Assembly (NCBI GenBank): GCA_019459055.1
Contig: JAIBEI010000018.1
Coordinates: forward strand, 1 to 64,000
Reading direction: 5' to 3'
Length of the DNA stretch: 64,000 bases
From: Thiobacillus sp.
GTDB taxonomy: Bacteria; Pseudomonadota; Gammaproteobacteria; Burkholderiales; Thiobacillaceae
How positions within the stretch are numbered: the stretch's first letter is position 1; every line of letters starts with the position of its first letter. Both the position numbers and the translations under genes were made by a program. The notes beneath the pieces were generated by a model. It made no database searches, was not told the DNA's origin, and worked only from the letters and a program-made list of their open reading frames with translations. This document shows positions 38,172-46,913 of this stretch, one piece after another.

Positions 38172-40535
38172 ATGCTTCCTTCCATCGAACACCGACTCGC
38201 CGCCGAGATCGCGGCCAAACCTGCGCAGGTTGCCGCGGCCATTGCCTTGCTCGACGAGGGGGCGACCGTGCCCTTCATCTCGCGCTATCGCAAGGAGGTG
38301 ACGGGCGGCCTGGACGACACGCAGCTGCGCCTGCTGGAAGACCGGCTGCGCTATCTGCGCGAGCTGGAAGACCGCCGCGCATCCATCATCGCGTCGATCA
38401 CTGAGCAGAACAAAATGACGCCCGAGCTGCTGACGGCGATCTCGCTGGCGGCCGACAAGACGCAGCTGGAAGACCTCTACCTGCCCTACAAGCAGAAGCG
38501 GCGCACCAAGGTGCAAATCGCGCAGGAGGCGGGGCTGGAACCGCTGGCCGACGCCCTGCTGGCGAACCCGACGCTCAATCCCGATGAAGCAGCAGCAGCG
38601 TACCTGCGCGAGCCCTTCACCACCGAGCAGGGCGACAACCCCGGGGTGGCCGATGCCAAGGCCGCGCTCGACGGCGCGCGGCAGATCCTGATGGAACGCT
38701 TTTCCGAAGATGCGCCCCTGCTGCAATGGCTGCGTGACTACGTGCAGGAACACGGCATCGTCGAATCGAAAGTGCGCGACGGCAAAGAGTCCGCAGCGGA
38801 AAAATACGCCGACTACTTCGACTACTCCGAATCCATCCACACCATTCCGTCGCACCGCGCGCTGGCGCTTTTCCGCGGGCGGCGCGAGGACCTGCTCGAC
38901 GTGCGGCTGCGCCTCGACAGCGAAGAGGAACGACCGGCCTGGAGCGCGCCCCACAATCCCTGCGAGACGCGCATCGCCAGCCGCTTCGGAATCCAGGATC
39001 AGAACCGTCCCGCCGACCGCTGGCTGATGGACACGGTGCGCTTCACCTGGCGCGTGAAGAGTTTCATGCATCTGGAGCTGGAGCTGATGGGCACGCTGCG
39101 CAGCAACGCCGAGACCGACGCCATCCAGGTGTTTGCGCGCAACCTCAAGGCCCTGTTGCTGGCCGCGCCGGCCGGGCCGCGCGTGACGATGGGGCTGGAC
39201 CCCGGCATCCGCACCGGCGTGAAAGTGGCGGTGACGGACGAGACCGGCAAGGTACTCGACACTGCCACCATCTACCCGCATCAACCGCGCAACGACTGGG
39301 ACGGTTCGCTGCACACGCTGGCCAAGCTGGCCGAGCAGCACCGGGTTTCGGTGATCTCGATCGGCAACGGCACCGCTTCGCGCGAGACCGACAAGCTGGC
39401 GCGCGACCTGATCAAACTGCGTCCGGAACTGCGGCTCACCAGCGTGGTGGTGTCCGAGGCCGGTGCGTCGGTGTATTCCGCGTCCGAATTCGCCTCGCGC
39501 GAATTGCCCGAGCTGGATGTCTCGCTGCGCGGCGCGGTCTCCATCGCGCGCCGCCTGCAGGACCCGCTGGCCGAGCTGGTGAAGATCGATCCCAAATCCA
39601 TCGGCGTCGGCCAATACCAGCACGACGTCAGCCAGTTCCAGCTGGCGCGTTCGCTCGATGCGGTGGTGGAAGACTGCGTCAATGCCGTCGGCGTCGACGT
39701 CAACACGGCGTCGGTGCCCTTGCTCGCGCGCGTCTCCGGCCTCTCCAACAGCGTGGCGCAAGCCATCGTCACCCACCGCGAAACCCAGGGCCGGTTCGCC
39801 AGCCGGGCGCAACTGCTCGACGTGCCGCGCCTGGGCGCAAAGACCTTCGAGCAGGCAGCCGGCTTCCTGCGCATCATGGACGGCGACGATCCGCTCGACG
39901 CCTCCGCCGTCCACCCCGAATCGTATCCGCTGGTGCAAGCGATCCTCGCCGACATCAAGCAGGACCTCAAGGCCGTGATCGGCAACGGCAGCCTCTTGAA
40001 GTCACTCGACCCGGCGAAATACCGGGATGAGAAATTCGGCATCCCCACCATCACCGACATTCTCAAGGAACTCGAAAAACCCGGCCGCGACCCGCGCCCC
40101 GAATTCACCACCGCGAGCTTCAGGGAAGGCGTGGAAAAGCTGGCTGACTTGACGCCCGACATGATCCTGGAAGGCGTCGTCACCAACGTCGCCGCGTTCG
40201 GCGCGTTCGTCGACATCGGCGTGCATCAGGACGGCCTGGTCCACATCTCGGCGCTGTCCAACAGCTTCGTCAAAGACCCGCACAGCGTGGTCAAGGCCGG
40301 ACAGATCGTGAAGGTCAAAGTGCTGGAAGTGGACGAGAAGCGCAAGCGCATCGCGCTGACGATGCGGCTGACCGATGCGGCGGAGAAAACAGGCGAGAAG
40401 CCGCAAGCGGCCCCGCGGCCGCCGCGCGATCCACGCGCTCAGGGCAAACCGGCGGGCGGCAAACCGAACGGTGCGCCCCCTTCAGCGCCGATGGGCGGCG
40501 CGATGGCGGCGGCGTTCTCGAAGTTGAAGGGCTGA
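38172..40535 (+). CDS. tex: Transcription accessory protein Tex
   Basis: The 787-residue RNA-binding protein has the Tex order: N-terminal helical region with [20 protein letters not shown] near residue 27, YqgF-like domain with [14 protein letters not shown] near 335, two helix-hairpin-helix segments ([30 protein letters not shown]) and an S1 domain ([20 protein letters not shown]) near residue 672, followed by a P/G/A-rich tail. The ATG at 38172 fits E. coli Tex; an ATG ten codons upstream is also in frame. Tex acts at RNA polymerase or on RNA in the cytoplasm. Confidence 0.96.
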   Translation: MLPSIEHRLAAEIAAKPAQVAAAIALLDEGATVPFISRYRKEVTGGLDDTQLRLLEDRLRYLRELEDRRASIIASITEQNKMTPELLTAISLAADKTQLEDLYLPYKQKRRTKVQIAQEAGLEPLADALLANPTLNPDEAAAAYLREPFTTEQGDNPGVADAKAALDGARQILMERFSEDAPLLQWLRDYVQEHGIVESKVRDGKESAAEKYADYFDYSESIHTIPSHRALALFRGRREDLLDVRLRLDSEEERPAWSAPHNPCETRIASRFGIQDQNRPADRWLMDTVRFTWRVKSFMHLELELMGTLRSNAETDAIQVFARNLKALLLAAPAGPRVTMGLDPGIRTGVKVAVTDETGKVLDTATIYPHQPRNDWDGSLHTLAKLAEQHRVSVISIGNGTASRETDKLARDLIKLRPELRLTSVVVSEAGASVYSASEFASRELPELDVSLRGAVSIARRLQDPLAELVKIDPKSIGVGQYQHDVSQFQLARSLDAVVEDCVNAVGVDVNTASVPLLARVSGLSNSVAQAIVTHRETQGRFASRAQLLDVPRLGAKTFEQAAGFLRIMDGDDPLDASAVHPESYPLVQAILADIKQDLKAVIGNGSLLKSLDPAKYRDEKFGIPTITDILKELEKPGRDPRPEFTTASFREGVEKLADLTPDMILEGVVTNVAAFGAFVDIGVHQDGLVHISALSNSFVKDPHSVVKAGQIVKVKVLEVDEKRKRIALTMRLTDAAEKTGEKPQAAPRPPRDPRAQGKPAGGKPNGAPPSAPMGGAMAAAFSKLKG

Positions 40536-40555
40536 GACCGGTTTGCCGGTCTGAA

Positions 40556-41104
40556 TTAATTCGAGCCCTGCCCCTTTACCGCCCCCGCTTGCGGGCCATC
40601 CGCCTTGAATGCTTCGTGGAAGGCGACGGCGCCCTGCGGAGTTTGTCCGTCGAAAGACAGCGCGAAGAAGACCTCCTGCGGCACGCCCTCAAGCACCAGT
40701 CCCGGCATGTTTTTGAACCCGAATTTCCGGTAGTACTCCGGATGTCCAACGAGACAACATCCTTGCGCATTCATCGCTTTCAGCCGTGCCAGCCCTTCCC
40801 GTATCAGCGCTTTGCCAACGCCTTGGCGCTGGTATGCCGGCAACACCGAAACAGGTCCAAGGCCATACCAGTTCCGGGTGCCATCCGAAATGATCACGGG
40901 GGAGAACGCAACATGCCCAATCACACGGCCCTCCTCTTCTGCGACGAGCGATAGCGCGAGGGCCTTGGCGGCGCGTAGTGCCGCGATGATGAACTGCTCC
41001 GTGTGATTGCTCATCTCCAGGGTCTTGAACGCGGCGACGGTCACCTCGTTGATCACGCTCACATCGGCAGCGGTTTCGTTCCTGATAACGATCTTCGGAT
41101 TCAT
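40556..41104 (-). CDS. GNAT family N-acetyltransferase (YhbS-like)
   Basis: The 182-residue protein contains the acetyl-CoA loop VLPAYQRQGVGKALIREGL at residues about 90-108 and GHPEYYRKFGFK near residue 121, the pattern of the YhbS subfamily. It opens with IRNETAADVSVINEVTVAAF. The acceptor substrate is unknown. It is convergent with tex, with 20 bases between, and lies 13 bases after the RlmN-like gene on its strand, so the two may form an operon. Confidence 0.88.
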   Translation of the reverse strand: MNPKIVIRNETAADVSVINEVTVAAFKTLEMSNHTEQFIIAALRAAKALALSLVAEEEGRVIGHVAFSPVIISDGTRNWYGLGPVSVLPAYQRQGVGKALIREGLARLKAMNAQGCCLVGHPEYYRKFGFKNMPGLVLEGVPQEVFFALSFDGQTPQGAVAFHEAFKADGPQAGAVKGQGSN

Positions 41105-41117
41105 GGCGTTCCTGTTT

Positions 41118-42203
41118 CTATTCCTTGCGGGTCAACGTTAAAGAAAGCAATCGGTTATGCGGAGCCTTCGGGATGGCGGGCGAAAAACCGACCGCCACGC
41201 CCAGCGCCCGCGCCCGCAACTGCCCGCAACCGCCTTCCACATCCTGCCCCGCGGAGTGGCGCAGCTTGGTGAGCACGCCGCGCCGGTGCAGGCTGCGCGC
41301 CATCGCGGCCGCGCGCTCCCAGCTCGGGCGGCGGAAGTCGAAGCCCGCGACGCCCTCGACGCTGTTGTAGGGAATCAAGTTCATCACCGCGAACTTGCCG
41401 GCCAGCAGTCGTGCGATCCCGTCCAGCTCGGCATCGGTGTCGTTGATCCCTTCGAGCAGCGTCCACTGGACCTGGATCGGATAGCCGGTGCGGCGGGCAT
41501 AGGCCTCGCCCAATTCGACGAGTTCATCCGGCGCGATGTCGGGCGCCCTGGGCAGCAGGCGTCGGCGCAGACCGGCATCGGTGGTGTGCAGGGAGAGCGC
41601 CAGCGCAGGCTTCACCGCGGACTGCGGCAGGCGCTCGAACACGCGCCGGTCGCCGACGGTCGAGAAGACCAGATTCTTGTGGCCGATGCCGCCCTCGACA
41701 CCCAAGAGCTCGATGGCATCCAGCACGTTGTCCAGATTGTGGGCCGGCTCGCCCATGCCCATGAACACGACCTTCTTCACTGGGCGGCGGCTTCGGGCCA
41801 GCACCACCTGAGCGACGATCTCGGCACTGGAGAGCTGGCGCAGCAAGCCGGCGCGGCCGGTCATGCAGAACACGCAGCCCACCGCACAGCCGACCTGGGT
41901 CGACACGCACAGCCCGTCGCGCGGCAGCAACACGGTCTCCACCGTCTGACCATCCGCCAGCGCCACCAGCAGTCGGGCCGAGCCATCCTCGCCGGCGTGC
42001 TCGGAATGCACCCGCGCCAGCCCGCGCAATTCGTCAAACAGGCCAGGCAGCGCATCGCGCAGGCTCAGGGGCAGGAAGTCTTCGGCGCGTCGCCGCTTGG
42101 TATCGAGCGAGCGCCCCTGAGCCCACGCCCGCAGCACGCGCCCCTCATGACAGGGGGCAGCGCCCAGATCGCGTAGACGTTGTCGGAGTTGAGGGAGTCG
42201 CAT
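41118..42203 (-). CDS. RlmN/Cfr-type radical SAM RNA methyltransferase
   Basis: The 361-residue protein has the CxxxCxxC cluster motif as GCAVGCVFC near residues 104-112, the SAM region FMGMGEPAHNLDNV, and the catalytic cysteine in GGCGQL near residue 331. This is the RlmN/Cfr family, which methylates adenosine in RNA through a protein-bound methyl group. It differs from canonical RlmN in its short N-terminus and in ending with a degenerate tail after the cysteine, so it is probably a paralogue; canonical rlmN is usually near ndk/hisS, not in this window. The RNA target is not known. Confidence 0.85.
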   Translation of the reverse strand: MRLPQLRQRLRDLGAAPCHEGRVLRAWAQGRSLDTKRRRAEDFLPLSLRDALPGLFDELRGLARVHSEHAGEDGSARLLVALADGQTVETVLLPRDGLCVSTQVGCAVGCVFCMTGRAGLLRQLSSAEIVAQVVLARSRRPVKKVVFMGMGEPAHNLDNVLDAIELLGVEGGIGHKNLVFSTVGDRRVFERLPQSAVKPALALSLHTTDAGLRRRLLPRAPDIAPDELVELGEAYARRTGYPIQVQWTLLEGINDTDAELDGIARLLAGKFAVMNLIPYNSVEGVAGFDFRRPSWERAAAMARSLHRRGVLTKLRHSAGQDVEGGCGQLRARALGVAVGFSPAIPKAPHNRLLSLTLTRKE

Positions 42204-42328
42204 GGCGGGTGGAGGGTAGCACGGGAGCTACGGGGCGGCCCGGGCGTCCGCGGCCGTTTATTCACGCAAGGCCTGGCCACGAAGTCGTGAATCCGGTTGA
42301 CCAATGGTCCAATTTATCTTTGCTACAG

Positions 42329-42340
42329 TGAATATATTCA
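42329..42340. promoter_or_regulatory. Palindrome TGAATATATTCA in the divergent promoter region
   Basis: A perfect 12-bp palindrome lies 67 bases before the DUF3597 gene and 126 bases from the start of the RlmN-like gene. It is a possible operator for a block of small genes; no regulator is known. Confidence 0.35.
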
Positions 42341-42406
42341 TGAACGGAGACGGTACGGCCATGCAATCTTGCTGGGTCATGCCGTCCCACAACAAAGGAG
42401 AGAACC

Positions 42407-42805
42407 ATGGGATTCTTCAGCAAAATTCTCGCGAAGCTCGGCATTGGCAAGGCAGCCGCCGCCCCGGCACCCACCGCCGCACCTGGGTCCCCGGGTGCGG
42501 CCCCGGGTGCAGCCCCGGGTGCGCCAGCGCCGAAACCGGTCGCGCTCGTCGACGTCGTCGCGCAACTGGAGCAGCGCGCAGCAGCAAACCCGCAGAAGCT
42601 GAACTGGCGGACCTCCATCGTCGACCTGCTGAAACTTCTCGATATCGACAGCAGCCTTGAGGCACGCAAGGAACTGGCGACGGAACTAGGCTGCCCGGCC
42701 GATCTGATGAGCGATTCGGCGAAGATGAACATGTGGCTGCACAAGACCGTGCTCGCGCAAATCGCCGCCAACGGCGGCAATGTGCCCAAGGAGCTGCTGG
42801 ACTAA
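42407..42805 (+). CDS. DUF3597 family protein
   Basis: The 132-residue product begins MGFFSKILAKLG, has a P/A/G-rich linker (residues 16-45) and a C-terminal helical domain with NWRTSIVDLLKLLDIDSSLEAR and GNVPKELLD. This domain is DUF3597, related to LysM-associated proteins of unknown function. AAGGAGAG precedes the ATG. It starts a run of four small same-strand genes. Confidence 0.85.
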   Translation: MGFFSKILAKLGIGKAAAAPAPTAAPGSPGAAPGAAPGAPAPKPVALVDVVAQLEQRAAANPQKLNWRTSIVDLLKLLDIDSSLEARKELATELGCPADLMSDSAKMNMWLHKTVLAQIAANGGNVPKELLD

Positions 42806-42841
42806 ACAGGTTGCGCCCCTCCAACCTTCCGGAGCAAACAC

Positions 42842-43435
42842 ATGCAGATCACCGACATCCTCGCCCAGATGGGCGGGCTCCAGTCGATGGCACGCGAACT
42901 GGGCGTCAGCGAGACCCAGGCGGCCAGCGGTGCCGAGGCGCTCATCCCGGCGATCCTCGGCGGATTCAAGAAACAGGCGCAGGCGCAGCCCACGGGTCTC
43001 GAAGGGCTTGGCGGCCTGCTCGGGCAACTCGGCGGCGGCGGCCTGCTCGACAACGTGCTGGCACCCCAGTCGACGGACGTGAGCCAGGGCAACAACGTGC
43101 TTGGACAGATCTTCGGCTCCAAGGACGTGAGCCGCGCGGTTGCGCAGAACGCGGCTTCGCGGTCGGGCCTCGATCCCTCTCTTCTCAGGAAGATGTTGCC
43201 GATTCTGGCGATGCTGGTTGCAGGCTACATGGCGAAGCGGCAAGGCGCCGGCGCGGCGGAACAATCCTCTCCGATGAGCGGGGGATTGGGCGGCATGCTT
43301 GGCGGGCTGCTTGGCGGCCATGGCGCCAAGCCTGCTGGCCGCGGGGGCTCGGGACTCGCCTCGATGCTCGACATGAATGGCGACGGCAATGCGCTCGACG
43401 ACATCATGCGGATGGCCGGAAAGGCCATGCGTTGA
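42842..43435 (+). CDS. DUF937 family protein
   Basis: The 197-residue product has the DUF937 core: ITDILAQMGGLQSMARELGV, GAEALIPAILGGFKKQ and a repeat-like G/L-rich stretch, followed by NVLGQIFGSKDVSRAVAQNAA and LLRKMLPILAMLVAGYM. It ends with NGDGNALDDIMRMAGK. The glycine-rich part forms runs of GGL/GGLLG. Function is unknown; family members are linked to envelope or stress. It lies 36 bases after the DUF3597 gene. Confidence 0.85.
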   Translation: MQITDILAQMGGLQSMARELGVSETQAASGAEALIPAILGGFKKQAQAQPTGLEGLGGLLGQLGGGGLLDNVLAPQSTDVSQGNNVLGQIFGSKDVSRAVAQNAASRSGLDPSLLRKMLPILAMLVAGYMAKRQGAGAAEQSSPMSGGLGGMLGGLLGGHGAKPAGRGGSGLASMLDMNGDGNALDDIMRMAGKAMR

Positions 43436-43484
43436 CCCGCAAAATTCGGGCACTCAAAGTTTCGATCATCAAGGGAGCAACAAC

Positions 43485-43742
43485 ATGGGCTTGATCATTA
43501 CGTTGATCATTGGCGGCATCGTGGGCTGGCTGGCGAGCATCGTCATGAAGACCAACGACCAGATGGGCTGGATCGCCAACGTGCTGGTGGGCGTGGTGGG
43601 CTCGATGCTCGGCTACTGGATCGCCGGACTGCTGGGCTTCGGGGCCATGGGCGGCATCGCGCGCTTCATCGTCGCGTTCGGCGGCGCAGTGCTGCTGATC
43701 TTCATCCTGAGCAAGCTCGGCATGTTCCGGAAAAAAGTGTAA
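43485..43742 (+). CDS. GlsB/YeaQ/YmgE family membrane protein
   Basis: The 85-residue product has three transmembrane helices with the family signatures LIIGGIVGWLASIVMKTND and GVVGSMLGYWIAGLLG. GGGAG precedes the ATG. Members are stress-induced inner-membrane proteins found with cell-envelope stress genes. It follows the DUF937 gene on the same strand, with 49 bases between. Confidence 0.93.
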   Translation: MGLIITLIIGGIVGWLASIVMKTNDQMGWIANVLVGVVGSMLGYWIAGLLGFGAMGGIARFIVAFGGAVLLIFILSKLGMFRKKV

Positions 43743-43841
43743 CCCCGCCCCGGCACGCCCCGGACTTCGGCGCCTGGCGCCGTGTTGTCATCCCCCGACG
43801 CATTGGGCGTCATCCACCACAACCACAAAGGAGAAACAGAC

Positions 43842-44174
43842 ATGGCAGGTTGGTTCGAATTGAGCAAAAGCTCAGATGGTCAGTTCCGCTTCGTTCTCAA
43901 GGCTGACAACGCGGAGACCCTGCTCACCAGCGAGCTCTATCACGCAAAGGGCTCGGCCGAGAACGGCATTGCCTCGGTGCAGGGCAATTGCGGGGCAGAT
44001 GAGCGCTACGAGAAGAAGCTTGCCTCGAACGGCAAGCACTACTTCAACCTGAAGGCAGCCAATCATCAGATCATCGGTACGAGCCAGATGTATGCATCCG
44101 CCGACTCTCGGGATGCCGGCGTTGCGTCCGTCAAGTCGAACGGGACGACCACGACGGTGAAGGACAAGACCTAA
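43842..44174 (+). CDS. YegP family (DUF1508) protein
   Basis: The 110-residue protein consists of two DUF1508 repeats: FELSKSSDGQFRFVLKADNAETLLTSELY and the second ending KKLASNGKHYFNLKAANHQIIGTSQMY. Each repeat has the conserved G(K/Q)(F/Y)xFxLKAxN. Members are small soluble proteins of unknown function that often sit with stress genes. AGGAGA lies 9 bases before the ATG. It is convergent with the YciI gene (3 bases apart). Confidence 0.93.
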   Translation: MAGWFELSKSSDGQFRFVLKADNAETLLTSELYHAKGSAENGIASVQGNCGADERYEKKLASNGKHYFNLKAANHQIIGTSQMYASADSRDAGVASVKSNGTTTTVKDKT

Positions 44175-44177
44175 TGG

Positions 44178-44621
44178 TCATTGCGGCGGCAAGCCCTGGT
44201 CCTTGCCGGCAATCTGTGCACGCAGGCGTTCCTCCTGCTCCCGCAGTTCAGGGCTGAACTCAGCCCCAAAGTCGTCTGCTTCAAATACCTGCCGGATTTC
44301 AATCTCCGAATCTTCAGGCATGGGATTTGGACAGCGCTTCACCCACTCGATGGCCTCTTCGCGAGAATTCACCTGCCAGAGCCAGAAGCCTGCAACCAGT
44401 TCATCGGGATTGGCAAACGGCCCTTCGATGACCGTGCGCTCCGTGCCCGAAAAGCGCACGCGCACGCCCTTTGAACTCGGATGAAGCCCTTCCCCGGCCA
44501 GCATGATCCCCGCCTTCACCAGCGCCTCGTTGAATCGCCCCATTTCAGCAAAAAGCGCTTTGCTTGGCATCACGCCCGCCTCCGAGCCTTTGGTTGCCTT
44601 CACCAGAATCATGAATCTCAT
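44178..44621 (-). CDS. YciI family protein
   Basis: The 147-residue product has MRFMILVKATKGSEAG at its start, the GEGLHPSSKG segment and PFANPDELVAGFWLWQV, matching YCII-related (DGPF-domain) proteins. It lacks clear evidence for a catalytic role. GGGAGGT lies 6 bases before the ATG. It is followed on its strand, after 49 bases, by the VOC gene, and both may be one transcript. Confidence 0.9.
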   Translation of the reverse strand: MRFMILVKATKGSEAGVMPSKALFAEMGRFNEALVKAGIMLAGEGLHPSSKGVRVRFSGTERTVIEGPFANPDELVAGFWLWQVNSREEAIEWVKRCPNPMPEDSEIEIRQVFEADDFGAEFSPELREQEERLRAQIAGKDQGLPPQ

Positions 44622-44670
44622 GACGATACCTCCCGTGTGCGATTGGGCGTGTCCACGATAGGGAAACGCG

Positions 44671-45108
44671 TCAGGTTTTGCTGGCGCAGTCGAACATCCA
44701 ATGCACGCCGAAGCGGTCCTCCAGGCTGCCGAAATAGTCCCCCCAAAACATCTCCTGCAGCGGCATCTCGATCTTGCCGCCGGCCGCAAGCGCATTGAAC
44801 AGACGCTCCGTTTCGGCGCGCGTGTCGGGCTCAAGATTGATGTATACGCTGTTGCCTGGCGTCACGGTGAAGCCCATGGATTCCGGCGCATCGGTTCCCA
44901 TCAGCACGTGCCCGCCCAGAATGGGCAATGCGACGTGCATGACGAGATTCTGGTCGGCTTCACCCAGCGGCGGCTGGTCCGGCATGGGAGGCATGTCCAT
45001 GAAGCGGGCGATGGGCGCGTCGAACTCGGTGCCGAAGACGGACTTGTAAAACAGGAACGCCTCTTCGGTCGAGCGGGGGAAATTGAGATAGGTGCTGACA
45101 CGAGCCAT
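44671..45108 (-). CDS. VOC (PhnB-like) family protein
   Basis: The 145-residue protein has the vicinal oxygen chelate/PhnB layout: YLNFPRSTEEAFLFYKSVFG near residue 6, HVALPILGGHVLMGTDAPE near residue 59 and the end FWGDYFGSLEDRFGVHWMFD. PhnB-like members lack a proven enzyme activity. It lies upstream of the YciI gene, an arrangement common in this family; both tend to be in stress or general adaptation contexts. Start ATG at 45108. Confidence 0.92.
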   Translation of the reverse strand: MARVSTYLNFPRSTEEAFLFYKSVFGTEFDAPIARFMDMPPMPDQPPLGEADQNLVMHVALPILGGHVLMGTDAPESMGFTVTPGNSVYINLEPDTRAETERLFNALAAGGKIEMPLQEMFWGDYFGSLEDRFGVHWMFDCASKT

Positions 45109-45428
45109 TTTCTGTCTCCTTCAAAGTGAACCTGATGGATGGCAAGCACGCATGAAGTCGGAGATCCAATCCTCCATGGAGATCACGTATTCCCGTTCGG
45201 TACGGGCACGCCTTTCATCTTTTTTTAGCATACGTCTGAGCGAGCACCAGCATTCGTCATTCGACATTGTCAGACATGTCTTACACAGAAGTCGGACGCC
45301 CCCCGCTGCCAATCGCCGCCGTTTTGCGCATCATTCAGTTGTCGTTTGCGATTGGCCATATTGCTGCGTAACCGACATTGATTGACAGACTTGATCTGAC
45401 AACAGCAGCCTGCACACAGGACAAAAAC
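45109..45428. other. Intergenic region with divergent promoters
   Basis: The region lies between the divergent VOC and DsrC-like genes. It holds a possible 48-codon frame on the minus strand (45121-45267). On the plus side TTGACA occurs at 45382-45387, but a clear -10 is missing. I see no RNA structure. Confidence 0.45.
45121..45267 (-). CDS. Possible 48-residue hypothetical protein
   Basis: The frame starts MSNDECWCSLRRMLKKDERR and includes YVISMEDWISDFMRACH, so it looks protein-like (Trp, Cys, charged helix). It ends 12 bases before the VOC start. It lacks a good Shine-Dalgarno. Weak call. Confidence 0.25.
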   Translation of the reverse strand: MSNDECWCSLRRMLKKDERRARTEREYVISMEDWISDFMRACHPSGSL

Positions 45429-45755
45429 ATGAACTCGACCGCCGTGGAAGATCTGCGTTCCCTTTTTGATACGGATGGCTTCTTTATCAATCCCGAGCAA
45501 TGGGATCTCGCGCTGGCGCAGCGCATCGCGTATTCCGAGGACATGGGAGAAATGGATACGTCACAGCAGGAGCTGTTACTGACCTTGCGCGATGAATTCC
45601 AGAAATTCGGCGCGGTCACGGCCTTGAGCCATATCTGTCACCTCAATGGTCTAGACGTGGATTGTCTACATCAGCTGTTCCGTTCCCCGCGCCAGGCGTG
45701 GCGTATCGCGGGTCTGCCCAATCCGGGTGAAGAAGCCAAAGCGTACCTGGCCTGA
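45429..45755 (+). CDS. DsrC/TusE-family protein lacking the catalytic cysteines
   Basis: The 108-residue product matches DsrC/TusE through most of its length: DTDGFFINPEQWDLALAQRIA near residue 14, LLLTLRDEFQKFGAVTALSH and RSPRQAWRIAGLPNP at the end. DsrC ends with ACKIAGLPKPTGCV, where the two cysteines carry sulfur. Here tryptophan replaces the inner cysteine (QAWRIAGLP), and the tail GEEAKAYLA has no penultimate cysteine. Two other cysteines remain (ICHLNGLDVDC). It cannot act as a normal sulfur carrier. Cysteine-less members have been described as regulatory (RspA) proteins. AGGA precedes the ATG. Confidence 0.8.
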   Translation: MNSTAVEDLRSLFDTDGFFINPEQWDLALAQRIAYSEDMGEMDTSQQELLLTLRDEFQKFGAVTALSHICHLNGLDVDCLHQLFRSPRQAWRIAGLPNPGEEAKAYLA

Positions 45756-45830
45756 ATCCCGGCCCGGTGCCGCACCCGAATCATCCTGAACCCAGGCTGA
45801 TTTTCCCAACCCTGTAATGAGGTAAATCGA

Positions 45831-46223
45831 ATGAAAAAACCAATGATTCTCGCTGCCGGCCTGATCTTGACACCCTATCTGGCAATCGCAGCAACCGAGC
45901 CTGCGGCAACCGAAAAGCCCATGGTGCAGGACGTAGACGCCAGCAATACCGGCATCAACAAACGTGACCGGGATGACAAAACCTTGACCCCGATGGATCA
46001 GATGAATAACCCGTCTGATTTGAAGATTACCCAGGAGATTCGCCAGGCACTGATGAAAGACGAATTTTCCATGGATGCAAAAAACATCAAGGTCATTACC
46101 CGCAATGGCGTGGTGACCTTACGCGGTCCGGTCGAGACGGCTGCCGAGCTGGAAAAAATCAGCGCCCTGGTCAAAGCCATGCCGGGCATCACAAGCGTCG
46201 ACAACCAATTGCAAGTCAAATAA
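45831..46223 (+). CDS. BON domain exported protein (OsmY-like)
   Basis: The 130-residue product has a signal peptide (residues 1-20, cut after AIA). The C-terminal part is a BON domain: LKITQEIRQALMKDEFSMDA, NGVVTLRGPVETAAELEKI and VDNQLQVK. BON domains bind phospholipid or envelope surfaces, and OsmY-like members respond to osmotic stress. It lies 75 bases after the DsrC-like gene and 19 bases before the glycine-zipper gene, so these may be co-transcribed. Confidence 0.9.
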   Translation: MKKPMILAAGLILTPYLAIAATEPAATEKPMVQDVDASNTGINKRDRDDKTLTPMDQMNNPSDLKITQEIRQALMKDEFSMDAKNIKVITRNGVVTLRGPVETAAELEKISALVKAMPGITSVDNQLQVK

Positions 46224-46242
46224 TTTTTAAAAGGAAACCATC

Positions 46243-46803
46243 ATGTCAAAAACCGTTATCTGTCTCGCCAATACCGCAGCGCAGGCTGAAACCATCGTTC
46301 AGCGTCTGAATGAAGCCGGCGTTCCCACCAGCGACGTGTCCGTGCTGCTTCCGGACAAATCCGGCAGCCGTGATTTTGCGCACGAGCACAACACCAAAGC
46401 GCCGGAAGGCACCGCCATCGGCGCCAGCGCAGGGGGCGTAACCGGTGGCGTGCTGGGTCTGCTGGCCGGCATCGGCGCGCTGGCCATTCCGGGCGTGGGT
46501 CCGTTCATTGCGGCCGGCCCGATCATGGCAGCACTCAGTGGCGCGGCCGTTGGCGCAACCATCGGCGGCATTGCCGGCGCCCTCATCGGCATGGGGATTC
46601 CTGAATTTGAAGCCAAGCAATACGAAGCCAAAATCAAGGAAGGCAACATCCTCATCTCGGCGCATGCCGGTGATGGTGATGATATCGACCGAATCAAAGA
46701 CATCATGAAAGAAGCTGGGGCGAAAGACATCACCAGCACCGGTGAAGCCAGCCTGAGCGACGACGAGCGCATGCCCCGCGCCGGCGGGATCGGCAATCGT
46801 TAA
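46243..46803 (+). CDS. Glycine-zipper general-stress-like protein
   Basis: The 186-residue protein has an N-terminal alpha/beta region (TVICLANTAAQAETIVQRLN, VPTSDVSVLLPDKSG), a central glycine/alanine-rich part (residues about 62-118: GGVLGLLAGIGALAIPGVG, GPIMAALSGAAVGATIGG) likely spanning the membrane, and a C-terminal segment ILISAHAGDGDDIDRIKDI. This resembles general stress protein 17M-like/DUF3341-type proteins. AAGGAA lies before the ATG. Confidence 0.75.
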   Translation: MSKTVICLANTAAQAETIVQRLNEAGVPTSDVSVLLPDKSGSRDFAHEHNTKAPEGTAIGASAGGVTGGVLGLLAGIGALAIPGVGPFIAAGPIMAALSGAAVGATIGGIAGALIGMGIPEFEAKQYEAKIKEGNILISAHAGDGDDIDRIKDIMKEAGAKDITSTGEASLSDDERMPRAGGIGNR

Positions 46804-46817
46804 GAGAGCACGATGCT

Positions 46818-46844
46818 ACAGGCGGCGGCACCACCGCCGCCTGT
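46818..46844 (+). terminator. Possible terminator after the glycine-zipper gene
   Basis: ACAGGCGGCGG and CCGCCGCCTGT form an 11-bp stem around a 5-base loop, with a short TGTT after it. The T run is poor. Confidence 0.45.
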
Positions 46845-46913
46845 TGTTCATGGCAGCCCATTGGTAAGGCACTGCGCAGAAAGCCCCGCGCTCATACAGT
46901 CGAAAATCATTAC

